A stretch of 14,175 nt of DNA. Origin: Methanobrevibacter sp. GTDB taxonomy: Archaea; Methanobacteriota; Methanobacteria; Methanobacteriales; Methanobacteriaceae. Location of the stretch: contig WRCI01000027.1 of NCBI GenBank assembly GCA_009784145.1, positions 1 through 14,175 of the forward strand, in the 5' to 3' direction. The notes beneath the pieces were generated by a model that made no database searches, was not told the DNA's origin, and saw nothing but the letters and a program-made list of their open reading frames with translations. Made by a program: the position numbers and the translations under genes. Positions 1 to 7,340 of this stretch are shown piece by piece; within the stretch, counting starts at the first letter, position 1, and the number at the start of each line of letters is the position of its first letter.

Positions 1-101
1 AATAATTTATAAATCCATGTTCTATATAATAAATATTATATAATATTATAAGATATTTTATAAATTTTATATTATATTTATGAGTTATATAATAATTTAA
101 G

Positions 102-284
102 ATTTTATATAGTGTTTTATGGATTTATATTATAATATATAATTTTATATTAGATTTTATATATTTATATTATATTTTATATATTTAATTTATAATTTTA
201 TATATTTATATTATATTTTATAAATTTATATTATAATTTTATAGATTAATTGTATATTTTATAGTCTTATATTAGATTTTATAA
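102..284. repeat. Degenerate 20-21 base AT-only tandem array upstream of ehaR
   Basis: The first 427 bases hold no gene. From about 102 to 284 the sequence is a degenerate tandem array of units resembling TTTATATTATATTTTATATA. Unit starts can be placed near 102, 122, 143, 164, 184, 205, 225, 245 and 265, which gives a steady 20-21 base step. The step is close to two turns of B-DNA, so the AT blocks recur on one face of the helix. No reading frame, stem with G-C pairs or RNA-like structure is visible. The array may be simple expansion or may shape DNA bending upstream of the promoter; the latter is inference. Confidence 0.6.
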
Positions 285-305
285 TAGTATATGATAATTC
301 AGTAT

Positions 306-373
306 ATTTATATAAAAATAATGTTATTTATATAATCGGAATAATTTTATTTATATAAAAATAATGTTATTTA
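306..373 (+). promoter_or_regulatory. Perfect 25-base direct repeat with two TATA boxes (ehaR promoter region)
   Basis: Positions 306-330 and 349-373 are identical over 25 bases. Each copy contains TTTATATAA, a good match to an archaeal TATA box, followed by AATGTTATTTA. The copies are 43 bases apart. Transcription would be expected roughly 25 bases downstream of each box (about 335 and 380), leaving a leader of about 50-90 bases before the ehaR start at 428. The layout suggests a duplicated promoter or a paired regulator site. The identity is seen directly; promoter function is inference. Confidence 0.55.
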
Positions 374-413
374 ATAAAAAAAAATAATTTAATTAAATGT
401 TTATTTTATATAT

Positions 414-430
414 GGAGGATTTTTATATTG
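414..430 (+). promoter_or_regulatory. Strong ribosome binding site fixing a TTG start for ehaR
   Basis: GGAGGAT at 414-420 lies 7 bases before TTG at 428-430. No ATG or GTG start lies nearby in this frame. The strong Shine-Dalgarno match therefore supports TTG initiation. Confidence 0.65.
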
Positions 431-1492
431 GTAAAAAAACTATTTGTTACTGATTGTGAAGGCCCCTTATCTTTAAATGATAATGCTTATGAGATTTCTG
501 CTGAATTTATTCCTAATGGTAACGAATTCTTTAGAATCATTAGTTTATTTGATGATTATTTAGTAGACATAGCTAAAAAAGTAGATTATCATTCTGGCAG
601 TACTCTTAAACTTATTGCACCTTTTTTTAAAGCTTATGATATTACTAATAAAGATATTGTTAAGTTTTCTGAGGAAAATATATTTTTTGTAAATGGTGCT
701 CCAAATACTCTTGATTTAGCTAAAAAAGCTATGGATTCTTTTATTATTAGTACTAGCTATGGTCAATATATTGAAGCTATTTCTAATAGTATTGATTTTC
801 CTATTGAAAATACTTATTATACAATACTTGATTTAGATAGCTATGAAGTTTCTGATGAAGAAAAAAAAAGGTTATTTCATTTTAGAGAGCTAATTATTGA
901 TATTGCTAAAAAAGAGTCCAAAACAGGTGTTTTAGATGTAGATACTCTTAATAATATATTTTTTGAAGAAATTCCTAAAATGAAGATAGCTAAATTAACT
1001 GATAGTATAAATATTGTTGGAGGAATTGGTAAACAAATAGCTCTTGAAAATATTTTATCAAAATTTAAGGTTGATTCTAAAAGTGTAATATATATTGGTG
1101 ATAGCCATACAGATGTTGAACCATTAAGGTTTACAAAACAAAATGGAGGCATAGCTATTTCTTTTAATGGAAATGATGTTGCTATTAAAGAAGGCGAAAT
1201 AGCTATAGTTTCAGATAATACAATAGCTACCTCACTTTTAGTTGATCTTCATAGTAAGTTTAATAAAGATTATATTTTAGAATTTGTAAAATCTTATTCT
1301 AAAGATACTAAACGTGCTTTTGAGAGCTTTAGAATAAACTTTAGTTTAATTGAGGAATTTAATGAAATATTCAAAGATAAAGATTTACCTATTATTGAAA
1401 TAGTTAATGAAGATAATATTGAAAGAATCACATCTGAAAGTTTAAAAATGAGAAAAAAAATCAGAGGACATGAGATAGGTTCTTTAGGTTAA
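428..1492 (+). CDS. ehaR: EhaR-like HAD-superfamily protein (energy-converting hydrogenase A region)
   Basis: This 354-residue soluble protein has the HAD phosphatase-like core. Motif I is at residues 9-13 (D9-C-E11-G-P), motif II is around S108-T-S110, a candidate motif III lysine is K202, and GDSHTD at 224-229 is motif IV. The usual second motif-I aspartate is Glu here, seen in the sequence. There is no signal peptide or membrane segment. I recognise it as the EhaR family, a hydrophilic protein encoded with the eha membrane [NiFe] hydrogenase that drives ferredoxin reduction in Methanobacteriales; its reaction is not established to my knowledge. The next two genes (Ftr paralogue, sugar kinase) support this placement. 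The core hydrogenase subunits are not in the window. A general HAD phosphatase is the alternative. Translation starts at TTG with a strong ribosome binding site. Confidence 0.72.
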   Translation: MVKKLFVTDCEGPLSLNDNAYEISAEFIPNGNEFFRIISLFDDYLVDIAKKVDYHSGSTLKLIAPFFKAYDITNKDIVKFSEENIFFVNGAPNTLDLAKKAMDSFIISTSYGQYIEAISNSIDFPIENTYYTILDLDSYEVSDEEKKRLFHFRELIIDIAKKESKTGVLDVDTLNNIFFEEIPKMKIAKLTDSINIVGGIGKQIALENILSKFKVDSKSVIYIGDSHTDVEPLRFTKQNGGIAISFNGNDVAIKEGEIAIVSDNTIATSLLVDLHSKFNKDYILEFVKSYSKDTKRAFESFRINFSLIEEFNEIFKDKDLPIIEIVNEDNIERITSESLKMRKKIRGHEIGSLG

Positions 1493-1506
1493 ATAATATA
1501 TAATTT

Positions 1507-1618
1507 CTTAACTTGAATATAGAATTATACAATAGTTTATTATTCTTAATTTAAATATGGAGTGTACAATAGACTATTAATCCTAACTTAAATATTGAAT
1601 ATATAATAGTCTATTATA
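1507..1618. repeat. Three 37-38 base degenerate repeats, each with an AATAGnCTATT-like dyad
   Basis: Three tandem units start at 1507, 1545 and 1582. Each begins with a C(T/C)TAA(C/T)TT(G/A)AATAT-like segment and ends with a dyad: AATAGTTTATT, AATAGACTATT and AATAGTCTATT. In the third unit the dyad extends to ATAATAG-T-CTATTAT, a perfect 7-base inverted repeat around one base. The array fills the gap between the EhaR-like gene and the Ftr paralogue. It could be an operator array or a processing/termination element for the operon; neither is shown by sequence alone. Confidence 0.6.
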
Positions 1619-1662
1619 AAATTAGTTGATTTAGATATTTTATTCCCACTTATGGTGTTTAA

Positions 1663-2574
1663 ATGCTTAATAAAAATTATAATAATAAAATTGAAGATAC
1701 ATTTGCAGAATGTTTTTCTGGGAAATATATAAGAGCATTGATTACAGCTGAAGATGAAGATACTTTAAGACAAGCTGCATATGATTCTACTTCTACTCCA
1801 GGAGCAGTTATTGGGAGAATTGAAGGAGGAGTAGAATGTTTTTTAAGTGAAGACAATACTCCTGATGGTCGTTTAGGAGCAATTGTTCAATATTGGTTTG
1901 GTCTTGATGATATGGATAAATATGAACTTGAACTTTCTTATAGGATTCGTCAAGATGTTCTTGTAAAACCATTTACTCGTATGTTTAGCTATATTACAGA
2001 AAAAGATATAAAAGGTTCTATTGGAATGATGAAACAAGTTGGACATTGTGGAGATGGTTATGAATGGACAGAAAATAAGTTCAATCGTGAGATGATTAAT
2101 GTTCCTATAGCTGTTCCTGATTTTCAGATTGAATCTAAACTTTCATATGGTGAAGGTGTGATGGGTGCTAACTTTTGGTATATGTGTAAAAGTAAAGAAG
2201 CAGTACTAGGTGCTGGCAAATTAGCTATTGATACGATAATGGATATTGAAGGAGCAATAAGTCCTTTTGGAATATGTTCTGCAGCATCTAAAGTTGAAAC
2301 TAATTATCCTTGGATTGGACCTACAACTAATCATCCATATTGCCCTTCTTTAAAAAAAGACATTGAAAATATTTCAAAAGTTCCTGATAATGTTAAATAT
2401 ATTCCAGAAATTGTTATTAATGGAATTAATATGAAAACAGCTAAATTAGCTATGAAAGAATCTATTGAAGCTGTTTTAGAAAGTGATTTTGCTGAAGATA
2501 TTGTTAAAATATCTGCTGGAAACTTTAAGGGAGAACTTGGAGAGTATAACATTAATTTATTAGATATTTTATGA
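1663..2574 (+). CDS. ftr: Formylmethanofuran:tetrahydromethanopterin formyltransferase paralogue
   Basis: The 303-residue product matches Ftr in length (about 297) and in motifs. TPDGR lies near residues 67-71, GDGYEW near 130, the segment with EGAISPFG near residue 200, SAASKV nearby, and a C-terminal block with EIVINGIN and [17 protein letters not shown]. Ftr transfers the formyl group from formylmethanofuran to tetrahydromethanopterin, the second step of methanogenesis from CO2, in the cytoplasm. The position next to an EhaR-like gene suggests the eha-linked paralogue (FtrII/EhaS type) rather than the housekeeping enzyme; that choice is inference. The start is ATG with GGTG five bases upstream. 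The gene is followed 58 bases later by the sugar kinase, so they are probably cotranscribed. Confidence 0.88.
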   Translation: MLNKNYNNKIEDTFAECFSGKYIRALITAEDEDTLRQAAYDSTSTPGAVIGRIEGGVECFLSEDNTPDGRLGAIVQYWFGLDDMDKYELELSYRIRQDVLVKPFTRMFSYITEKDIKGSIGMMKQVGHCGDGYEWTENKFNREMINVPIAVPDFQIESKLSYGEGVMGANFWYMCKSKEAVLGAGKLAIDTIMDIEGAISPFGICSAASKVETNYPWIGPTTNHPYCPSLKKDIENISKVPDNVKYIPEIVINGINMKTAKLAMKESIEAVLESDFAEDIVKISAGNFKGELGEYNINLLDIL

Positions 2575-2632
2575 GTATTATAAATAAATATACAATGGAA
2601 TAATGAATAAGCATATAATGGAGTAATCTTTT

Positions 2633-3622
2633 ATGAGTATATGGGACAATATTAAAGCTGATGTAATAGGATTTGGTGCTTTAAATCTTGATAAAATGTA
2701 TTATGTTAAAGATATTGCTTGTAAAGACGAAGAAAGTTATATTAAAGATTTTGATTTTAATCCAGGTGGTTCTGCAGCTAATACTATCGTTGGTCTTTCT
2801 CGTTTAGGATTAATAAGTTCTTACATTGGAAAAGTAGCTGATGATGAAGAAGGAGAATTACTTGAAATGAACCTTATTTCTGAAGGTGTTTATGTAAACA
2901 ATTTAATTGAAGCTGACAAAGGAAATTCTGGTAAAGTTTTAGGATTTATTGATGAGGAAGGTGAAAGAGCTCTTTATGTTGATGCAGGAGTTAATGATGA
3001 AATAACAATTGATGAAATTAACATAGAACATGCCATTAATACTAAAATTATTCATTTCACATCATTTATTGGGAAATCTTTAAATGCACAAATAGATCTT
3101 TTAGATTATCTTCCAGATTCAGTAATTTTAAGTTTTGATCCTGGAATGAGCTATGCTAAAAAAGGCATTAATGCTCTTAGAAAAATAATCGATAGAACTA
3201 ATATTCTTCTTATTAATGAAACTGAACTCAAACTTTTATTTGAAGATTATTACTCTAAAATTGATGGAATTGATATAGAAAATGATCCTCCTTTAACATT
3301 CAGGGATTTAGCTATTCATGTTTTAGATGATGGGATAGATACAGTAATTGTTAAAAGAGGAAATAAAAGTGTTTATGGTATTAATAATAAAGATGAAGAA
3401 GTAAAAGTCCCTATATTTGAAACTAATGTTATAGATACAACTGCAGCAGGAGATTCATTTAATACAGGATTTCTGTATTCTTATTTAAAAGGTTACTCTC
3501 TTGAAAAATCTTGTTTAATTGGAAATTGGGTGGCTTCTAAATGTGTTGAAAATATTGGAACTTCAGGTCTTCCTAATTTAGAAGAATTAAATTCTTTTGA
3601 AAAAAATATTGATTTAGATTAA
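2633..3622 (+). CDS. PfkB-family (ribokinase-like) carbohydrate kinase
   Basis: This is a 329-residue cytoplasmic kinase of the PfkB fold. The first signature is NPGGSAANTIVGLSRLG at about residues 43-59. The second, DTTAAGDSFNTGF (from about residue 268), holds the catalytic-base aspartate and anion hole; this family often has DTxGAGD, and here the position before Ala-Gly-Asp is also Ala. A GNSGK-type segment near residue 100 and VIVKRGNKS near 242 complete the picture. The substrate cannot be read from the sequence: ribose, adenosine or another sugar or nucleoside is possible. A kinase of this type follows the Ftr paralogue in related methanogens as I remember it (EhaT), so a link to the eha module is plausible but unproven. 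The start is ATG with GGAG nine bases upstream. Confidence 0.85.
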   Translation: MSIWDNIKADVIGFGALNLDKMYYVKDIACKDEESYIKDFDFNPGGSAANTIVGLSRLGLISSYIGKVADDEEGELLEMNLISEGVYVNNLIEADKGNSGKVLGFIDEEGERALYVDAGVNDEITIDEINIEHAINTKIIHFTSFIGKSLNAQIDLLDYLPDSVILSFDPGMSYAKKGINALRKIIDRTNILLINETELKLLFEDYYSKIDGIDIENDPPLTFRDLAIHVLDDGIDTVIVKRGNKSVYGINNKDEEVKVPIFETNVIDTTAAGDSFNTGFLYSYLKGYSLEKSCLIGNWVASKCVENIGTSGLPNLEELNSFEKNIDLD

Positions 3623-3730
3623 GTTGAAATATAATATTTAAGTAATAAAAATTCTTATATTATTAAAATAAGACAAAAGAAAAGAATTTTAAATAAATAG
3701 CTTATTAGAAAAAGATAATAATATATATTA

Positions 3731-3804
3731 ATTAAAACTAATATAAATTTAATTAATATAAAATTAATTAATATAAAATTAAAACTATTATAAATTTAAT
3801 TAAT
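3731..3804. repeat. 27-base direct repeat (one mismatch) upstream of the polyferredoxin gene
   Basis: Copies at 3731-3757 and 3778-3804 differ at one position and are 47 bases apart. Both contain TATAAATTTAATTAAT, so each offers a TATA-like element. The second ends 29 bases before the gene start at 3834. The arrangement resembles the paired 25-base repeat upstream of ehaR, with different sequence. The rest of the 211-base gap is AT-only with no other feature seen. Confidence 0.5.
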
Positions 3805-3833
3805 CTCATTGTTCTAATACAAGAGGTAGAATT

Positions 3834-4664
3834 ATGAAAGTTAAACTTAAAAAAGATATGAAAGATTTGCAGCGTGAAGTTATACTTAAATCTGTAGATT
3901 TAGATGATGATATTGATGATTTTAAAGTCGATATTGGACCTTATGAAGTTAATGATAAATATTTCACTGTTTCTCCTCGTTGTGTTAGATGTAACATTTG
4001 TTTTGAAGAATGTCCAGTTCATGCGATTTCCCCTTCAACTCCTTTTAGAATAAGTAAAATTCAAGATAATTGTGTTAAATGTGAAATTTGTGCTCAAAGT
4101 TGCCCAATATCATGTATTTATGTTATGGAAACAAAATCAGTTGTTGATGAAGAACTTGATGGTGTTGAATACAAATTAGAACAAATTAAAGTTCCACACC
4201 GTGTTCTTAGAATGGAAAGTATATCTATTGATAGAAATAAATGTAAAAATTGTGGACATAGTGACAATTGTATTAAATTCTGCCCAACAAATGCAATTAC
4301 TCTTAAAAGTAAGTCATTTATTGAAGAATCTGAAAATATCGAATATCCTTTCCTTGAAGATAAAGACTATCCATTTATAGATAAAGATTTATGTATTGGC
4401 TGTGGTTCTTGTGTTAAATTATGTAATGAAAATATAATAAGTTTGGATCGTATTTTAGGACCAATACTTAAAACAAGAAAACTTTCTATTAATCAAGATA
4501 CTTGTGTTCAATGTTATTTATGTGAAGAAACTTGTCCTGCTGAAGCTATTAGATTAGAAGAAAATAAAATAATTTTAGATGAAGAAAAATGTATTAGATG
4601 TAATGTTTGTTCTAGTAAATGTCCAGTTAATGCTTTAACATTAGAAAATGTAGATGATAATTAA
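3834..4664 (+). CDS. Polyferredoxin with six [4Fe-4S] cluster motifs
   Basis: The 276-residue protein carries six four-cysteine motifs: C50/53/56/60, C80/83/86/90, C137/140/146/150, C187/190/193/197, C224/227/230/234 and C253/256/259/263. Five end in Cys-Pro. The fourth ends in Cys-Asn, and the third has an enlarged CxxCx5CxxxCP spacing. Six clusters match the 6[4Fe-4S] polyferredoxins described for membrane hydrogenases of methanogens (EhaP type), but this gene lies after the kinase, so I leave the symbol blank. It probably shuttles low-potential electrons between a hydrogenase and ferredoxin-dependent enzymes in the cytoplasm. There is no signal peptide. The first 45 residues are acidic and cluster-free. 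GAGGT lies six bases before the ATG. Confidence 0.88.
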   Translation: MKVKLKKDMKDLQREVILKSVDLDDDIDDFKVDIGPYEVNDKYFTVSPRCVRCNICFEECPVHAISPSTPFRISKIQDNCVKCEICAQSCPISCIYVMETKSVVDEELDGVEYKLEQIKVPHRVLRMESISIDRNKCKNCGHSDNCIKFCPTNAITLKSKSFIEESENIEYPFLEDKDYPFIDKDLCIGCGSCVKLCNENIISLDRILGPILKTRKLSINQDTCVQCYLCEETCPAEAIRLEENKIILDEEKCIRCNVCSSKCPVNALTLENVDDN

Positions 4665-4716
4665 AAATTACATTTATTTTAGATAAAAATAAAATTTAGA
4701 TGTTTTAAATATTGAG

Positions 4717-4786
4717 CCATGAATTTTAAGATATAAAATGCAATGAATCTTAAAATATGAAACCATGAATTTTTTAAAATTGAAAA
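4717..4786. repeat. Three 22-24 base degenerate repeats between polyferredoxin and CBS genes
   Basis: Units start at 4717, 4741 and 4763, each with C(C/A)ATGAAT followed by a TTAA-rich half. They lie in the 174-base gap before the CBS-domain gene. The degeneracy makes this a weaker call than the other arrays, and no function is apparent. Confidence 0.4.
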
Positions 4787-4838
4787 ACAGGAATATTATG
4801 TTTATTAGATTAATAATATTATTATTAGAGGGATTTTA

Positions 4839-5474
4839 ATGAAAGCAAAAGATATGATGGATAAAAATTTTATTTATGTGTATCGAGATGATACATTAGA
4901 TGATGTTTCTAAAAAAATGGAAAAAACAAGAAAATTTACAACTCCTGTTGTTAGTGATGATATGAAACTTGTAGGATGGTTAACTTCTTTAGATGTTATT
5001 CGGGGTTTAAGAGAAGGTGCCAATAAAGTTTCGGATATTATGCACCCTAAGGAAGAAGTTAAATATTTACATGAAAATGATCCATCTAGACTAGCTGTTA
5101 TTGCAACTTCAGATAAAAAATTAACTAATATTCCTATTCTCAATGATGAGGGTGTTGTTACAGGAGTTATTCGTTCTTTTGACATTGTAAAAACATTATC
5201 TGCTCTTTATGATATTAAAGTTTCTAGCATATATGAAGCTATGGAAAATGAACTTAAAGGTATTTCTTGGGATGAATTAATGGAAGCATCTGCAATAATT
5301 ACTCGTAGAGCTACTGGTAAACATATAAGACCTGAAGATTACGAAAGGAAAATAAAAAATTCAACTTTTGGAGAAGCTATTTGGGGTACAGGAGGACTTG
5401 AAAAGTTTTTCATTGGTTTGATTGCAGTTGGAGAACTTGTAATTGCTAGAAGAGTTGGTAGAGCTAGAAAATAG
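4839..5474 (+). CDS. Two-CBS-domain protein with a uncharacterised C-terminal helical domain
   Basis: This 211-residue protein has two CBS domains. The first covers about residues 1-62, from KAKDMMDKNFIYVYRDDTL to GWLTSLDVIRGL. The second covers about 63-125, from VSDIMHPKEEV to GVIRSFDIVKTL. CBS pairs (Bateman modules) usually bind adenosine ligands such as AMP, ATP or SAM and regulate a partner. The remaining 85 residues hold a conserved-looking RRATGKHIRPEDYE segment and a Gly-rich hydrophobic stretch (about 185-205) ending in basic residues. I do not recognise that domain. GAGGGA lies five bases before the ATG. The gene ends the plus-strand energy block and is followed by T-rich terminators, so its role may be ligand-dependent regulation of that block; this is inference. 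Confidence 0.8.
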   Translation: MKAKDMMDKNFIYVYRDDTLDDVSKKMEKTRKFTTPVVSDDMKLVGWLTSLDVIRGLREGANKVSDIMHPKEEVKYLHENDPSRLAVIATSDKKLTNIPILNDEGVVTGVIRSFDIVKTLSALYDIKVSSIYEAMENELKGISWDELMEASAIITRRATGKHIRPEDYERKIKNSTFGEAIWGTGGLEKFFIGLIAVGELVIARRVGRARK

Positions 5475-5514
5475 TTTTTTATCTTTATTTTTCTATATTT
5501 TTTAAATCAACTAC

Positions 5515-5538
5515 TTTTTTTTCTTTTTTTCTTTTTTT
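5515..5538 (+). terminator. Oligo-T archaeal terminator after the CBS gene
   Basis: Three T runs of 8, 7 and 7 bases separated by single C residues lie 41 bases after the CBS-gene stop. Shorter T tracts precede them. Archaeal RNA polymerase terminates at such T stretches without needing a hairpin. It probably ends the 428-5474 transcription block. Confidence 0.6.
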
Positions 5539-5846
5539 AAAGTTCTATGATGTTGTGAATACTTATTTTTTTACAAATTTTTGTATACAATATATTTTTT
5601 TAAGTGAATTTTATATTTTTTAGGCGAACTTTTGAATATGATTTTTTAATAATTATTAAACACTATACTTTTTATTTTTTTAAAGCAATTTGTTTTATTT
5701 TTTTGAAATTTTTTATAATTTTTCTTCAAAAAAACATTTTTCTTGAAAAATAGCTATATTTCAATCACTACATGTATATGTAACTATCAAAACCAGTGTG
5801 TTTTTAAGTATTTTTCATTTTATTAAATATAGCTAATTTTTTTTAC

Positions 5847-5870
5847 TTCGTTAAACCAAGGTTTAACGAA
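5847..5870. promoter_or_regulatory. Isolated perfect inverted repeat (11-base arms, AA spacer)
   Basis: TTCGTTAAACC, two bases AA, then GGTTTAACGAA form a perfect dyad with CG and CC/GG steps, in a stretch that is otherwise nearly all A and T. It is preceded by a run of eight T bases at 5837-5844 but not followed by a T run on either strand, so it does not look like an intrinsic terminator. It lies about 465 bases upstream of the epimerase start. A dimeric regulator site, or a hairpin in an unrecognised RNA, are both possible. Confidence 0.5.
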
Positions 5871-6267
5871 ATAAAATAGCATTATTTTTAATGTTTGTTG
5901 TATATTATTTAATGATATTTATATACATATCAATGTTTTATTTAAAATTTTATACTCTTAAATTTCTATAGCTTATGAGTATTACATATTTTATTATATA
6001 TAATAAAAAATATATTGATTTGAACAAAAATATAATTAATAAAAATTAACTTATTTGTATTATAATTATTTTGATTTTGACTTTTTCAATAATTATCAAT
6101 GATTTATTATAATTTTTATATTTAGTATTACTATTCATTTATAAAAAATTATAAAATAATAATCATATTAAATAATATCTTAAGAGTGTAGTTTTTATTT
6201 TTATATATGAAATTGAAATAATAAAGCTTATTAATAATTATAAATAAAATTTTTAATGATATACAAA

Positions 6268-6276
6268 TTTATAAAA
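6268..6276 (+). promoter_or_regulatory. Candidate TATA box for the epimerase gene
   Basis: TTTATAAAA at 6268-6276 would place transcription start near 6295-6300, about 35-40 bases before the ATG at 6336. The surrounding AT content makes false TATA boxes common, so this is tentative. Confidence 0.3.
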
Positions 6277-6335
6277 TATATAAAATAATAATTATTATAA
6301 AAATCAAATTATTTTTAAAACAATAGAGGTTTAAA

Positions 6336-7337
6336 ATGAGCCAAATTAATGAATACCAAGATAAAACTGTTTTAGTAACTGGAGGTGCAGGTTGTGTTGG
6401 TAGCAATCTGACAAAAGAATTATCTAAACTTGATGTAGAGAAAGTTATTATTCTTGATAATTTATCTTCTGCATATGAATGGAATACACCTATTGGTGAG
6501 AATATTGAATTTATCAAAGGAGATATCCTTGATGATGCTGTATTAAAAAGAGTTTTTAAACAAAAACCTTCTCATGTATTTCATTTGGCAGCACATTTTG
6601 CTAATCAAAATAGTGTAGATAATCCTGAACATGACTTAATGGTTAATGGAATAGGAATCTTAAAAGTACTTCAATATGCTCAGCTAACTGATGTGGATAG
6701 ATTTGTATATTCTTCTTCAGGTTGTGGAGTTTATGGGCTTGATTCTAAAATGCCATTTGAAGAAACAGATATTTCAATCTCACTACATACACCATATCAA
6801 GTTACTAAACTTCTTGGAGAACTTTATACAAATTATTTTAACAATCTCTATAATATGCCTATTGTAAATGCACGATTTTTCAATGTATTTGGACCTGGTG
6901 AAGTTCCAGGTAAATATAGAAATGTAATACCTAACTTTTTCTATTGGTCTATGACAAACCAAGCTCTTCCAATTACAGGAGATGGAAGTGAAACTAGAGA
7001 TTGGACTTTTGTAGAAGATATTGTAGATGGTCTTTTAGCTATGGGTATTGAAGAAAAAGCTATAGGTGAAGCTATTAATTTAGGTTCTGGTGAGGATCAT
7101 CAAGTTATAGAAATGGCTAATAAAGTAAATACTTTAACTGGTAATAAAGAAGGGATATCTTATATAGCTAGACGTGATTGGGATGCAAAAACAAAACTCT
7201 TATCTTCAATTGAAAAAGCAAAAGATATATTAGGATATAAACCTTCAATTTCATTTGATGAAGGTTTAAAACGTACTCATAATTGGTTTAGCACTAACTG
7301 GAAAGATATTGAAGAAAGTGCAGAATTTGATTATTGA
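6336..7337 (+). CDS. NAD-dependent sugar-nucleotide epimerase/dehydratase
   Basis: This 333-residue protein is an extended short-chain dehydrogenase. It has the nucleotide-binding TGGAGCVG loop (residues 15-22), DNLSS after strand 2 (41-45), KGDILD (61-66), HLAAHFAN (83-90), SSSGC (126-130), the catalytic Y154-x3-K158 pair, RFFNVFGPGE (180-189) and GDGSETRDWTFVEDIV (215-230). These features fit UDP-glucose 4-epimerase or dTDP-glucose 4,6-dehydratase relatives that make nucleotide sugars for cell-wall or S-layer glycans. The exact substrate is not readable. GAGGT lies five bases upstream of the ATG. It stands alone between the 861-base gap and a 63-base tandem repeat that starts three bases after its stop, and it converges with the minus-strand mutase gene. 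Confidence 0.85.
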   Translation: MSQINEYQDKTVLVTGGAGCVGSNLTKELSKLDVEKVIILDNLSSAYEWNTPIGENIEFIKGDILDDAVLKRVFKQKPSHVFHLAAHFANQNSVDNPEHDLMVNGIGILKVLQYAQLTDVDRFVYSSSGCGVYGLDSKMPFEETDISISLHTPYQVTKLLGELYTNYFNNLYNMPIVNARFFNVFGPGEVPGKYRNVIPNFFYWSMTNQALPITGDGSETRDWTFVEDIVDGLLAMGIEEKAIGEAINLGSGEDHQVIEMANKVNTLTGNKEGISYIARRDWDAKTKLLSSIEKAKDILGYKPSISFDEGLKRTHNWFSTNWKDIEESAEFDY

Positions 7338-7340
7338 AAT

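Larger units (their letters stand above)
5475..6335. other. 861-base gene-free, T-rich intergenic region with several dyads
   Basis: No gene or RNA gene is recognisable. The first 350 bases are strongly T-rich on the plus strand. Dyads seen are TTGTATACAA (5581-5590), a perfect 16-base AT palindrome (5645-5660), ATTTTTC-TT-GAAAAAT (5736-5751) and the perfect dyad at 5847-5870, listed separately. Around 5765-5800 is a small patch with more G and C (ACATGTATATGTAAC, then ACCAGTGTG) that stands out from the surroundings. The last 300 bases are AT-only and run into the epimerase promoter. No tRNA, CRISPR or origin-type repeat was found. Confidence 0.6.

Noticed and set aside
1..427. Riboswitch or structured leader before ehaR
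   Set aside because: The sequence is almost only A and T, with no stable G-C stems and a clear repetitive origin.
877..1152. Minus-strand ORF of 91 codons inside ehaR
   Set aside because: It lies wholly within a well-supported gene, has no ribosome binding site, and its product is a low-information mirror of the plus-strand codons.
2331..2552. Minus-strand ORF of 73 codons inside the Ftr paralogue
   Set aside because: Shadow of the conserved Ftr C-terminal region.
4874..5185. Minus-strand ORF of 103 codons opposite the CBS domains
   Set aside because: Shadow of a clear CBS gene; no motif in its product.
5475..6335. tRNA, origin or CRISPR in the long gap
   Set aside because: No cloverleaf, no G-rich origin boxes and no regularly spaced identical repeats with unique spacers were seen.
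6269..6517. Minus-strand ORF of 82 codons overlapping the epimerase start and promoter
   Set aside because: It runs through the Rossmann-motif coding region and an AT-only upstream stretch; the hydrophobic tail comes from AT content.
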